Positions 1 through 6,652 of a stretch of 13,324 nucleotides of DNA are shown here, in pieces. This stretch comes from JAGOTP01 sp964359565 (GTDB lineage Bacteria; Patescibacteriota; Patescibacteriia; 2-12-FULL-60-25). The translations under genes and the position numbers were made by a program. The stretch lies in NCBI GenBank assembly GCA_964359565.1, contig CAYHTN010000036.1, positions 1 through 13,324 on the forward strand, written 5' to 3'. The notes beneath the pieces were generated by a model that ran no database searches, was not told where the DNA came from, and saw only the letters and a list, made by a program, of their open reading frames with translations. Every line of letters starts with the position of its first letter. Within the stretch, counting starts at the first letter, position 1.

Positions 1-2
1 AT

Positions 3-842
3 TTGGACATGATAGATTTTGAACGGGGGACAAAGGTTGCAGGAGCAAAGTTCTATTTTCTCAAAGGGAGGATCATGCTACTCGAGCAGGCACTGATCCA
101 ATGGGTTCTGAAGGAGATGGTTGCCGAAGGATTCATTCCGATGACAACCCCGGATCTCGCGAAGAATGATATCTTACTCGGTACCGGCTATAACCCTCGT
201 GGACCAGAAGCGCAAATTTATAGCATCGAAGGTACGGATACGTCTCTCATCGCTACCGCCGAGATTCCACTCGGAGGCTATTTCAAAGATGACATCATTA
301 ATGAAGAACAACTTCCCATTAAATTTGTTGGGTTGTCGCATTGCTTCCGTCGCGAAGCCGGAACCTACGGTCGTGAATCTTACGGTCTCTACCGCGTCCA
401 TCAATTTACGAAGGTAGAATTGTTTGTTTTTGCCTCCCCCTCTCAGTCTGAAGCAATGCACGAAGAGCTTCGTCGTCTCGAAGAGCGTATCTTTACGAAG
501 CTTGGAGTTCCGTTTCGTGTCGTTGATATTTGTACGGGTGATTTAGGTGGCCCGGCGTATCGTAAATACGATCTCGAAGCCTGGATGTGGGGGAAGGGAG
601 AGGGGATGGGCGATTGGGGAGAGGTTACCAGTGCCTCAAATTGTACTGATTACCAAGCTCGTCGTCTCAACATTCGCGTTCGTCACAAAGATGGAACGAT
701 CGAGTATCTCCACACCTTGAATGGGACAGCCATCGCCCTCTCACGCGGCCTAATCGCCGTTATGGAGAACTATCAGCAAGAAGATGGATCAATCCTCGTA
801 CCAGAAGTCTTACGACCGTTTACAGGCTTTGATCGGATCTAG
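3..842 (+). CDS. serS: Seryl-tRNA synthetase, C-terminal catalytic part (5' end outside window)
   Basis: Class II aminoacyl-tRNA synthetase that charges tRNA-Ser with serine in the cytoplasm. The reading frame is open from the window edge, so residue numbers here count from base 3. The N-terminal coiled-coil arm that holds the tRNA variable loop is not in view. The visible 279 residues cover the catalytic domain: TAEIPL near 85-90, motif 2 (FRREAG at 115-120, then FTKVELF), the SerRS signature SNCTDYQARR at 212-221, and motif 3 (NGTAIALSRGLIAVMENYQ at 240-258) before a usual C-terminus VLRPF. Between RKYDLEAWM and GEV there is a slightly longer glycine-rich link than in textbook SerRS. The gene ends in TAG and runs into a symmetric terminator shared with the convergent operon. 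Family identity is very secure. Confidence 0.97.
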   Translation: MDMIDFERGTKVAGAKFYFLKGRIMLLEQALIQWVLKEMVAEGFIPMTTPDLAKNDILLGTGYNPRGPEAQIYSIEGTDTSLIATAEIPLGGYFKDDIINEEQLPIKFVGLSHCFRREAGTYGRESYGLYRVHQFTKVELFVFASPSQSEAMHEELRRLEERIFTKLGVPFRVVDICTGDLGGPAYRKYDLEAWMWGKGEGMGDWGEVTSASNCTDYQARRLNIRVRHKDGTIEYLHTLNGTAIALSRGLIAVMENYQQEDGSILVPEVLRPFTGFDRI

Positions 843-846
843 GTGA

Positions 847-879
847 AAACAAAAGAGTCCATAAGGGGCTCTTTTGTTT
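847..879. terminator. Bidirectional intrinsic terminator between serS and the minus-strand operon
   Basis: The arms AAACAAAAGAG (847-857) and CTCTTTTGTTT (869-879) are perfect complements. Further T-G and C-G pairs extend the stem around a short loop. The A-rich left arm and T-rich right arm give a U-tract in either direction. It can therefore end serS (stop at 842) and the minus operon (stop at 889-891). Confidence 0.85.
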
Positions 880-888
880 AGGAACTTC

Positions 889-1848
889 CTACGGCGCTCG
901 TGCGATGAAAGAATCAAAGAATTCGATTGCGATCAACGGGGCGGAAGATTGGTCATCGCTTAGGCTTATGATGAGATGATAGAAATGGTTGTAGGCGACA
1001 AACGCGATGCCGTAGGCATAGGGGGATTTCTCATCGGTTAGGGTAAAGCGGGTTGCGGGAAAACTTTGAAAATACATTTCTGTAGATTCTTTAAGACGCA
1101 CGCCATCGGTACGGCCTTCGTACGCCATCATGGCTTCTTTGATACGAGCACGCTTTTCAGCCTCTGTTTTCACTTGTTCTGTCGTAACGGTTTGAACCCA
1201 GATGGCGTATGAAATCCCTCCCGCCCCTTTCACGTAATATTGATTCCGCTTTTCTCCCGTAGGAGATGTCTGTACGGTCACCGTTGGCTCTTTAGGAAGA
1301 GCGATCGAGAACCCATCATCTGGATAGGAAAAACGTTCTTGGCTTTTGGGAGAATACGGAGTCGATGTCCAAGACGTGGTCATCCCATACGTAATAATCA
1401 AGGCAACGATCCCTGTTGCGATCAAAAGACGCTTCCAAGGACGTTCAATCCAGGTCTGTAAGGCGAGCGACTTCATATCCTCATTTGCTTGAGGCAGGTC
1501 ATAAGGTTCTCTCGTCCCTAAGACGACCTTTAGAGGTCTCACCAGGCGTGGATACAGAAAGAAGAGTGAAAGGGGAAGGAAGAAGCAGCTCACGATCACT
1601 TCCCAGAGAGGACGTTGCGTGAGATAGCAGATCGTGATGACGGTGTAGAGAAACACAATCGTCATTACCATAAACAGGATCGCTCCGAGCATAATTCCAA
1701 CGACAGACGGTCGAAAGACGATGATAAACGCGTTCAGGATCGAAAAAAACAGGAATGCCCAGGTGCTCGAGCGGGCGTACCAAAGCCAGGTTCGAGCTTG
1801 TTTTTTATCTTTGATCACGAGGTGCGCGATAAATTCATCATGCGTCAT
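889..1848 (-). CDS. Hypothetical membrane protein, four helices plus C-terminal outer domain
   Basis: I do not recognise a named family. The 319-aa product has a short charged N-terminus, three hydrophobic helices (about 28-46, 50-75 and 82-100), a charged linker, a fourth helix (about 139-157), and a soluble domain of about 160 residues. That domain begins around RFSYPDDGFSIALPKEP. It resembles small beta-rich domains (FSI-LP opening, alternating strands) found after a membrane anchor in bacterial lipoproteins and sensor-like proteins; this is only a general likeness. It is the last gene of the four-gene minus operon, 15 nt after the FemAB stop, with no Shine-Dalgarno in the gap. Its place after FemAB suggests an envelope role, which is inference. 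The ATG at 1848 is the only sensible start. Confidence 0.85.
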   Translation of the reverse strand: MTHDEFIAHLVIKDKKQARTWLWYARSSTWAFLFFSILNAFIIVFRPSVVGIMLGAILFMVMTIVFLYTVITICYLTQRPLWEVIVSCFFLPLSLFFLYPRLVRPLKVVLGTREPYDLPQANEDMKSLALQTWIERPWKRLLIATGIVALIITYGMTTSWTSTPYSPKSQERFSYPDDGFSIALPKEPTVTVQTSPTGEKRNQYYVKGAGGISYAIWVQTVTTEQVKTEAEKRARIKEAMMAYEGRTDGVRLKESTEMYFQSFPATRFTLTDEKSPYAYGIAFVAYNHFYHLIISLSDDQSSAPLIAIEFFDSFIARAP

Positions 1849-1863
1849 AGAGAGAGGAGTCTT

Positions 1864-2916
1864 TTATTTTAGCTTTAACGGATCTGGATAATGAAACCCA
1901 CGTTTATAGGCTCGGATCGTTTCGATGAGGCAATTGATCCAGTATTTTTTTGTGAGCGGTTTATCTTGGGCATGAAGATAGCTTTCTGCTTCTCCACCGA
2001 AGCCCATTTTGAAGAGGCTGAGGCCAGTCCAGGGATGTTTTGGTTGGTCCGGAGGAGCAATGCCCCAAAAATTATAGAATTTACAGCCACGGCGTTTGGC
2101 TTCCCGAATCGCTTCCCACTGAACGGCGCAGGAGGCATTTATTTTTGAAAACGCATGACTGGAGGCGCCGTGGTGGTAAAAGGCGCTTTGAGAGGAGAAG
2201 AGGATCATCGCGGTCGAGATCGTCTGACCCTTATGACTCGCAAAAAAGAAGCGTACTCGTCCGTGGGTACGGAAGGTTTCAAACTCTTTTAGAAGATAAC
2301 TTTTAGCGAAGGGAGTGAAATTCTGACGATCCGCGGTTTCTTGATAGACGTTCCAAAAACGGTCGAGATCCTCGATGTGATCATTGCTTGAGATTTCGAT
2401 CTCGTCTTTTTCGGTGCGGTTGATGGTGTAACGGGTCGCCTTTCGCATGTTCTTTAAAAGCATCTCTTCTGTCGGTTCTAATGAGAGAAGCCAAGAGAGT
2501 TCTGGGGCTTGATGAATGGGGGCGCGACGAAAGCCTTGGTCTCGAAAGAGGTTGGCGCTCTCTATCCCATCTTTGATCAGAGGACAGATGCGAATGAAGT
2601 CGCACTGTTCTTCTTTCCCGAGTGTCTCCAGATGCGTTCCTAAAACCTGGAGGATCTCTTTCATCTCTTTCTGCTTGGCCACGACCGGTCCGTGTGCACA
2701 CAAAAGATGCGCTCCACGTTTCGCGGGTATTTTAATGACGAGTGCGATGGCATGAATTGTCTCCCCGTTGGCGATCACGAACGGAAAAGTCTGATAGCCT
2801 TGCTCTTGGTTGAATATGGCCCATTCCCATGATTGCAGAAATGTTGGGGCTGGGTGGGTTTCGAGGAAGGTATCCCAGAAGTGTCGGTCTTCGCAGAGGC
2901 GGACAGAAAGACTCAT
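1864..2916 (-). CDS. FemAB-family aminoacyltransferase (peptidoglycan-bridge type)
   Basis: 350 aa, full length for a bacterial FemAB/FemX protein with its two GNAT-like lobes. Family marks visible are FLQSWEWAIF at 26-35, the KATRYTINRTEK segment at 159-170 (usual form K-x-R-Y-N-I-R-x-A), and the C-terminal FYNFWGIAPP...HPWTGLSLFKMGFGGE region at 280-309. Known members transfer amino acids from aminoacyl-tRNA onto the side chain of lipid II, or onto other amino acceptors, at the inner face of the membrane. The acceptor here cannot be read from sequence. The start codon overlaps the stop of the upstream aminotransferase gene by 4 nt (ATGA), which points to translational coupling. No Shine-Dalgarno is present. 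Confident of family, not of substrate. Confidence 0.93.
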   Translation of the reverse strand: MSLSVRLCEDRHFWDTFLETHPAPTFLQSWEWAIFNQEQGYQTFPFVIANGETIHAIALVIKIPAKRGAHLLCAHGPVVAKQKEMKEILQVLGTHLETLGKEEQCDFIRICPLIKDGIESANLFRDQGFRRAPIHQAPELSWLLSLEPTEEMLLKNMRKATRYTINRTEKDEIEISSNDHIEDLDRFWNVYQETADRQNFTPFAKSYLLKEFETFRTHGRVRFFFASHKGQTISTAMILFSSQSAFYHHGASSHAFSKINASCAVQWEAIREAKRRGCKFYNFWGIAPPDQPKHPWTGLSLFKMGFGGEAESYLHAQDKPLTKKYWINCLIETIRAYKRGFHYPDPLKLK

Positions 2917-4145
2917 ACAAAACGAGAGATAAAATGGATGATACGATCGGCGTCTTCAGAAGTGATATGGATATCGGTAGGAAGATTAACTGTTTCTTTA
3001 GCAATCCGTTCTGCCGTCGGACAGCCATCATAGCAGACCGTCGAATAATCTACGCCCTGAGGGGCGATCGCCGTGGTGTACCAATCGCCGAGATAGATTC
3101 CTGCTCGTTTCGCTTCTGCACGGATCTCCGCAGCGCGAGGTGTTTGGATCGTATACCGGAGCCAGGCGGGAGCGCTTTGGGCGAGGGGTTCGGGTAATAG
3201 GCAAGCTTTTCCTCGTAGAGCTTCCGTATACTTCTTCGCAAGCTCGGTACGATGTGTTTGAAAGCGCTCAAGTTTTGTTACTTGATGAAGTGCAAGGGGA
3301 GCAAGAGCGCCAGAGAGACGACGGTAAGCGAACGTTGGCGGCCGTCCTTGCTTCTCTTGTGGTTCTACCGGTTGTGAGATCAGACGTGTCTTTCGTCCGA
3401 ACGCAAGGAGGATTTTTCCAAGTCCAAGATCATAGGTTGCCTTCGCAAATCCCGTGAGCAGGGGATGAAGGAGTTGTTGAAACACCCAGACTCTTTTTGG
3501 GAATGGAAGTGAGTCTTGATAGGACTGAATATTGCGTGCGAGCTCTTCATCTTTCACAAGGAGCACGCCTCCAAAAACGGAAGATAAAACCTTGTCGCGA
3601 CCAAAGCTAAAAAAACTGGCATCACCAAACGATCCAAGGAGCTCACCATCATAGCGCCCACCAAGGGCATGTGCGCAATCTTCGATCACAAAAAGATGGT
3701 GTTCACGAGCGAGCGCGAGGAGTTCGTTTAGATGAGCAGCGTGTCCAAAGGTGTGTTGAATGATAAGGACCTTGCTTCGAGTCGTAATTTTACGACGCAA
3801 GTTCTCAAGGGAGAGAGTCAGGGTCTTTGGGTCACAATCAACGTATACCGGTTTCGCCTTGACCCATAAAATGGGATTGGGGACCGCAACGCAAGTATAG
3901 GTTTGAAGGAGAACTTCATCTTCAAGACTTAGGTTCAGGGCTTGAAGGACGGCGTAAAGACAGGTTCGGCCACTGGCAAACGTAAATGCATATCGAGATG
4001 GAAATCGAACCCGAAATTCCTCTTCAAGCGTTTTCGTGGTCTGCCCTTGTCGCCATCGCCAAGGCTTAAAAAGCTGTGTTAAGGCACACCAGAGATCATC
4101 CCATTCCAAGTTAGGAGAGAGACTTGTAAAGAGGGTCCGTCTCAT
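2913..4145 (-). CDS. DegT/DnrJ/EryC1/StrS-type PLP-dependent aminotransferase
   Basis: 410 aa, in the usual size range of the sugar-aminotransferase family, which makes amino sugars from nucleotide-linked keto-sugars. The sequence shows FASGRTCLYAVLQAL at 56-70 (N-terminal cofactor loop), PVYVDCDPKTLTL at 99-111, the PLP-ring aspartate in VIEDCAHALGG (Asp156), and FFSFGRDKVLSSVFGG with the likely Schiff-base lysine Lys185. The region after 210 is more helical and divergent than in simple sugar transaminases, so the substrate is uncertain. Both ends overlap neighbours by ATGA (2913-2916 and 4142-4145), placing it tightly between the transglutaminase-like and FemAB genes. Codons 115-119 (N-L-R-R-K) contain an exact copy of the dispersed 13-mer described separately. 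Confidence 0.93.
   Translation of the reverse strand: MRRTLFTSLSPNLEWDDLWCALTQLFKPWRWRQGQTTKTLEEEFRVRFPSRYAFTFASGRTCLYAVLQALNLSLEDEVLLQTYTCVAVPNPILWVKAKPVYVDCDPKTLTLSLENLRRKITTRSKVLIIQHTFGHAAHLNELLALAREHHLFVIEDCAHALGGRYDGELLGSFGDASFFSFGRDKVLSSVFGGVLLVKDEELARNIQSYQDSLPFPKRVWVFQQLLHPLLTGFAKATYDLGLGKILLAFGRKTRLISQPVEPQEKQGRPPTFAYRRLSGALAPLALHQVTKLERFQTHRTELAKKYTEALRGKACLLPEPLAQSAPAWLRYTIQTPRAAEIRAEAKRAGIYLGDWYTTAIAPQGVDYSTVCYDGCPTAERIAKETVNLPTDIHITSEDADRIIHFISRFV
3788..3800 (-). repeat. Dispersed 13-mer TTGCGTCGTAAAA, copy inside the aminotransferase gene
   Basis: Exact copy on the coding (minus) strand, translated as L-R-R-K at codons 116-119. It shares 16 bases with copy 3. An exact in-gene copy argues that the word is selected as DNA rather than only as a promoter. 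Confidence 0.75.
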
Positions 4146-5122
4146 ACACGTTGACAGGTAAAGGTGTAACTCATTTTGATATCTGTATCTTTTTGCAGCA
4201 GAATCGGTGTTTGGAGGAGGTCGACCTCGATCTTTTTACCCTCGTGTTCAATGGAGAAGTCGCAACCGGTGCTGTAAATGACATGATCGCTCCCGACAAG
4301 GCCAACTTCTCCAGAACGCCAACTTCGCTTTTGATTTCGGAGCCAATAGACGGAAGGGTCGATGGGAATCCAGACCCCTGATGGATGCAGGGCTTCAACC
4401 CAAGCGTGCATGGCGTGTTTGGTTGGTACGGTCCAAAAACCGGACATGAGCCGAGCAGGGATGCCGCAGGATTGGCAGAGTGCGATAAAGAGGGTTGAAA
4501 ATCCGCCACAATCAACCACCTGTTCTTCTACGGCTTTGTCTGCGGGATACAATCCCGGAATGGGATTTCCATATGTAAGCGTTTTGCAGACAATTGCTTG
4601 GATTTGTTCCAAGAGGAGTGAGACCGGGGTTATGTCTGGTTTCACGGAGCCAAGAAGATTATTACGCACTTCTTCCGATAAAGTGAGATGAGGTGAAGTC
4701 TGTAAGTAACGTGCCTGTGATTCTTGATCGTCATAATCATGAACCATCTGATTTGAGCTTCTCAAGTGACGGGTATCGATTGGTTTTATTTCTGCGGTGA
4801 CACGCTCCTCTACCCCCTTCTCTTCTTGAGGAGCGAAATCAAGATTCCAAACAATAAACTTATTCCCAAAACGATGCTCGAGGTGATGGACTGTCGCGAG
4901 CGGGGTAAGATCAACAGGGGACAGGAGTTCTTGTCGTTCACGGGAGATCGGTTCAGGCAAAATCAGGCTGCAAGACTGAGAGAAGGCGCTATCATTTTTT
5001 AAACTCACTTCATAGTACATCTCGTAGGTCCGAGGTCGTTCCTGTGGTAATAAACCAAGGGTTTTCCCCGTGTGATGAAGGATGTATTTCCCAGCCCAGA
5101 TCAAAGAAGAAGAGAGGGGCAT
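4142..5122 (-). CDS. Transglutaminase-like cysteine protein, no export signal seen
   Basis: 326 aa. The N-terminal part (about 33-115) looks like the beta-sandwich that often precedes transglutaminase-like domains (YEMYYEVSLKNDS, then FGNKFIVWNLDF). The catalytic core has all three expected residues: Cys205 in VVDCGGFST, His239 in KHAMHAWVEA and Asp255 in WIPIDPS. Members of this fold act as cysteine peptidases, amide hydrolases or cross-linking enzymes; which applies cannot be told. The N-terminus lacks a convincing signal peptide or membrane helix, unusual because many relatives are exported. It is the first gene of the operon and overlaps the aminotransferase start by 4 nt. Upstream lies a divergent promoter region shared with ftsQ, and a CATACT hexamer sits 8 nt before the ATG. 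Confidence 0.88.
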   Translation of the reverse strand: MPLSSSLIWAGKYILHHTGKTLGLLPQERPRTYEMYYEVSLKNDSAFSQSCSLILPEPISRERQELLSPVDLTPLATVHHLEHRFGNKFIVWNLDFAPQEEKGVEERVTAEIKPIDTRHLRSSNQMVHDYDDQESQARYLQTSPHLTLSEEVRNNLLGSVKPDITPVSLLLEQIQAIVCKTLTYGNPIPGLYPADKAVEEQVVDCGGFSTLFIALCQSCGIPARLMSGFWTVPTKHAMHAWVEALHPSGVWIPIDPSVYWLRNQKRSWRSGEVGLVGSDHVIYSTGCDFSIEHEGKKIEVDLLQTPILLQKDTDIKMSYTFTCQRV

Positions 5123-5165
5123 ATAGAGAAAGTATGACCTACTTTGTCTGAAACGGATAGTTATA

Positions 5166-5178
5166 TTTTACGACGCAA
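5166..5178 (-). repeat. Dispersed 13-mer TTGCGTCGTAAAA, copy 1 (intergenic)
   Basis: Exact copy on the minus strand, extended by a 5' C to the 14-mer form at 5179. It lies in the ftsQ/operon divergent gap, pointing toward the operon start, and abuts the AGAATT-CGA-AATTCT dyad. Confidence 0.8.
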
Positions 5179-5252
5179 GAATTCGAAATTCTCCACACAA
5201 AACTAAGAAGGAACAGGTCTCCCTTCATCTTTAGAAAAGAACGAAACTATGT

Positions 5253-5258
5253 CATACT
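5253..5258 (+). promoter_or_regulatory. Candidate -10 hexamer of ftsQ (leaderless spacing)
   Basis: CATACT, with six bases (5259-5264) before the ATG. TTTAGA, 17 nt upstream, is a possible -35. A start site about 7 nt below the hexamer would coincide with the start codon. Confidence 0.5.
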
Positions 5259-5264
5259 TTTCGC

Positions 5265-6101
5265 ATGCTTGTCGGTGAACAGAGAGAAGGGGAGAGGACC
5301 GCCCCTCAAACAACAAGAAAGATGTTTTGGCTCCTCGCGATCGTTGCCTTGATTGGTTGGCTCTATATTATTTTACAAAGCGAGCTCTTGGAGATTCAAG
5401 AAGTACAGATCGAGGGAGCAAAGATGAATGATCTCATCGAGATCGAGCGGGGAGTGTATCGCATTCTTGATCGAGAACGTGGCTGGCATCCTTGGGGGTC
5501 ACGCCACCTTTGGCTTGTGGATCCCAAAGAATTGGTTCAAGAACTCAAGCAAGCATTCTATCTAGAAGAGGTTCAGGTTGAAAAAGAAGGAAGGCATATT
5601 TTACGACTCAAGATTAAAGAATATCCTCATCGACTCACTATCTATAAAAATCAATCTTTCTACTGGGTGGATCTTCACGGCCAACTTGATGTCGCCTTAA
5701 ATAAGGATGAACGTCAGCAGATGCTAACGCGCGTGTATGGAAAACGCGTGGCGACACAAGATGAGCCACCATTGATTCGGATTGAGAAAATGGAGTTTAG
5801 TACCACGACTCAAGATGTGTTCACACCAAGCCGTTTAAAAGGCTTTATTGGGTTTACCATGGACTTACAGAGGCTCAGATTGCCTTATCGAGAGTTTCGG
5901 ATTGAAACCCCAACGTCCACAAAGGTTATTTTGATCAATGAACAAGGAACACCGATTTATTTTGAGTTAGAGCCACCAGAGACACTCGAGCGACAGTTAC
6001 AGACCTATAAAGCCTTTTGGGACACCCAGAAGCAAAGAAAAGGTCCTCAGGCGTACCAATATATTGATGTCCGTGTTCCAGACATGATTTACCTAAGGTA
6101 A
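5265..6101 (+). CDS. ftsQ: FtsQ/DivIB-type cell division protein
   Basis: 278-aa bitopic membrane protein. A short charged cytoplasmic tail (1-19) is followed by one membrane helix (about 20-38), a POTRA-like domain (about 43-118, EVQIEGA near its start and a KIKEYPHRL exit), and the FtsQ beta domain, ending in YIDVRVPDMIYLR as FtsQ proteins typically do (Y-I-D-x-R). FtsQ links the early and late divisome by binding FtsB and FtsL on the outer side. The ATG at 5265 gives a normal tail length, and a CATACT hexamer ends 6 nt before it, compatible with a leaderless mRNA. Unlike in many bacteria it is not next to murC, ftsA or ftsZ in this window. Codons 112-116 (I-L-R-L-K) hold a one-mismatch version of the 13-mer. 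Confidence 0.9.
   Translation: MLVGEQREGERTAPQTTRKMFWLLAIVALIGWLYIILQSELLEIQEVQIEGAKMNDLIEIERGVYRILDRERGWHPWGSRHLWLVDPKELVQELKQAFYLEEVQVEKEGRHILRLKIKEYPHRLTIYKNQSFYWVDLHGQLDVALNKDERQQMLTRVYGKRVATQDEPPLIRIEKMEFSTTTQDVFTPSRLKGFIGFTMDLQRLRLPYREFRIETPTSTKVILINEQGTPIYFELEPPETLERQLQTYKAFWDTQKQRKGPQAYQYIDVRVPDMIYLR
5599..5611 (-). repeat. One-mismatch copy of the dispersed 13-mer inside ftsQ
   Basis: Reads TTGAGTCGTAAAA on the minus strand (G for C at the fourth base). Its flanks, C before and TAT after, match copy 1. It is coding on the plus strand. Confidence 0.5.
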
Positions 6102-6129
6102 GGCTCTTTTAAGTCAATGGGACGTATAA

Positions 6130-6180
6130 GATATATTGTACGACACACCATACCCCAGGTATCGTACTACCTTTGATATC
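6130..6180. other. Nested hairpin, possible structured RNA
   Basis: Three arm pairs nest: GATAT (6130-6134) with ATATC (6176-6180), GTACG (6138-6142) with CGTAC (6163-6167), and ATACC (6150-6154) with GGTAT (6158-6162). An outer pair, CAATG-GG-ACG near 6116-6124 with CGTCATTG near 6289-6296, could close a larger fold. There is no U-tract, so a simple terminator is unlikely. Whether it is transcribed is unknown. Confidence 0.35.
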
Positions 6181-6313
6181 CTAAATTTAAGCTGGGTTAA
6201 GCCAAACTTTGCATGCAATGATGGTACAAGACCTTCACTCATGGGTTGAGATGACCCGCTTCTAAAGAGCTCTCTATCCCCCAGCCTCCGTCATTGTTGT
6301 TAGATCAGAATAA

Positions 6314-6326
6314 TTTTACGACGCAA
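6314..6326 (-). repeat. Dispersed 13-mer TTGCGTCGTAAAA, copy 2 (intergenic)
   Basis: Exact copy on the minus strand, followed by TTATTCT. The base before it is T rather than the C found in the other exact copies. It starts exactly 100 bases left of copy 3 and faces away from it. Confidence 0.8.
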
Positions 6327-6413
6327 ATACATTTTAAAAAAATCTGTACCTAAAGCAGGGAGCTTCTGTCAACCTTCCTCCCCTCTTAGGAATCATTGAA
6401 TTTTTTTGAGTAC

Positions 6414-6426
6414 TTGCGTCGTAAAA
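6414..6426 (+). repeat. Dispersed 13-mer TTGCGTCGTAAAA, copy 3 (intergenic)
   Basis: Exact copy on the plus strand. With flanks it shares the 16-mer ACTTGCGTCGTAAAAT (6412-6427) with the copy inside the aminotransferase gene. It is preceded by a T7 run and TTGAGT, and followed by ACTATATT, so it could also be read as part of a promoter. Confidence 0.8.
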
Positions 6427-6450
6427 TACTATATTTTGTTTGCGTATAAC

Positions 6451-6489
6451 AAAAAAGGAGAGTGTTCTCGTTGCTCCCCTCCCCTTTTT
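6451..6489 (+). terminator. Weak candidate terminator or attenuator before the small protein gene
   Basis: An A6GGAG arm can pair with CTCCCCTTTTT, with a bulge, and a T-rich run follows. It would end any transcript starting near copy 3. The pairing is imperfect, so this is tentative. Confidence 0.3.
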
Positions 6490-6499
6490 CTTCTATACT
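6471..6499 (+). promoter_or_regulatory. Candidate promoter of the 41-aa protein gene
   Basis: TTGCTC (6471-6476), a 17-nt spacer and TATACT (6494-6499, five of six consensus bases). The ATG lies 13 nt below the -10, giving a very short leader with no Shine-Dalgarno. Confidence 0.55.
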
Positions 6500-6512
6500 T
6501 ACCTTATTCTTT

Positions 6513-6638
6513 ATGTCTGTTCTTGATCAGATTTACAACGCGCCATCAGCACTCAGTCATACGTTGCTTGGCGGTGCGGTTGTTTTTATTCTCGGCCTAG
6601 TCGGTATCATCATCGTGAGTATCCGCAGACACAAGTAA
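6513..6638 (+). CDS. Small single-helix membrane protein, 41 aa
   Basis: ATG at 6513 to TAA at 6636-6638. The product opens MSVLDQIYNAPSALSHT. It then has a strongly hydrophobic helix from about residue 18 to 37 (LLGGAVVFILGL, then VGIIIVSI) and ends in the basic tail RRHK. This layout predicts a bitopic membrane protein with its C-terminus in the cytoplasm. I do not know the family. Support comes from the clean helix, the positive-inside tail and a promoter just upstream (TTGCTC-17-TATACT). It stops 14 nt before the convergent SanA-type gene ends. A competing 64-aa frame over the same bases has no such features. Confidence 0.65.
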   Translation: MSVLDQIYNAPSALSHTLLGGAVVFILGLVGIIIVSIRRHK

Positions 6639-6652
6639 GCCTCTGCTTTCTC

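Larger units (their letters stand above)
5123..5264. promoter_or_regulatory. Divergent promoter region between the envelope operon and ftsQ
   Basis: The 142-nt gap carries the decamer GTCATACTTT close to both start codons and in opposite orientation: on the minus strand at 5129-5138 and on the plus strand at 5251-5260. In each it contains CATACT, a plausible -10 hexamer. For ftsQ, TTTAGA lies 17 nt upstream of CATACT as a possible -35, and CATACT ends exactly 6 nt before the ATG. In the middle sit a minus-strand copy of the 13-mer (5166-5178) and an adjoining dyad, AGAATT-CGA-AATTCT (5178-5192). Promoter calls are by eye; no transcript start is known. Confidence 0.55.
6102..6512. other. 411-base gene-free stretch with two 13-mer copies and a stem structure
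   Basis: No convincing gene lies here. The left half has a nested hairpin at 6130-6180 and several short palindromes (TTGCATGCAA, AGAGCTCT). The right half holds two 13-mer copies facing outward (6314-6326 minus, 6414-6426 plus), each with a seven-T run upstream on its own strand. It ends with a promoter for the small protein at 6513. No match to RNase P RNA, tmRNA or SRP RNA cores was recognised. Confidence 0.6.

Noticed and set aside
6413..6427. Explaining the dispersed 13-mer purely as a promoter element
   Set aside because: Exact or near copies lie inside two genes and one points into a region with no gene on that strand. Spacing to -10-like bases also differs among copies.
6102..6512. 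CRISPR array or known housekeeping RNA in the gene-free stretch
   Set aside because: There are no regularly spaced direct repeats, and no RNase P, tmRNA or SRP core motifs were recognised on either strand.
6406..6600. 64-aa open frame overlapping the small membrane protein
   Set aside because: It starts within a 13-mer copy and runs across promoter and terminator-like sequence, and its Cys- and Phe-rich product has no consistent features. The 6513 frame is far better.
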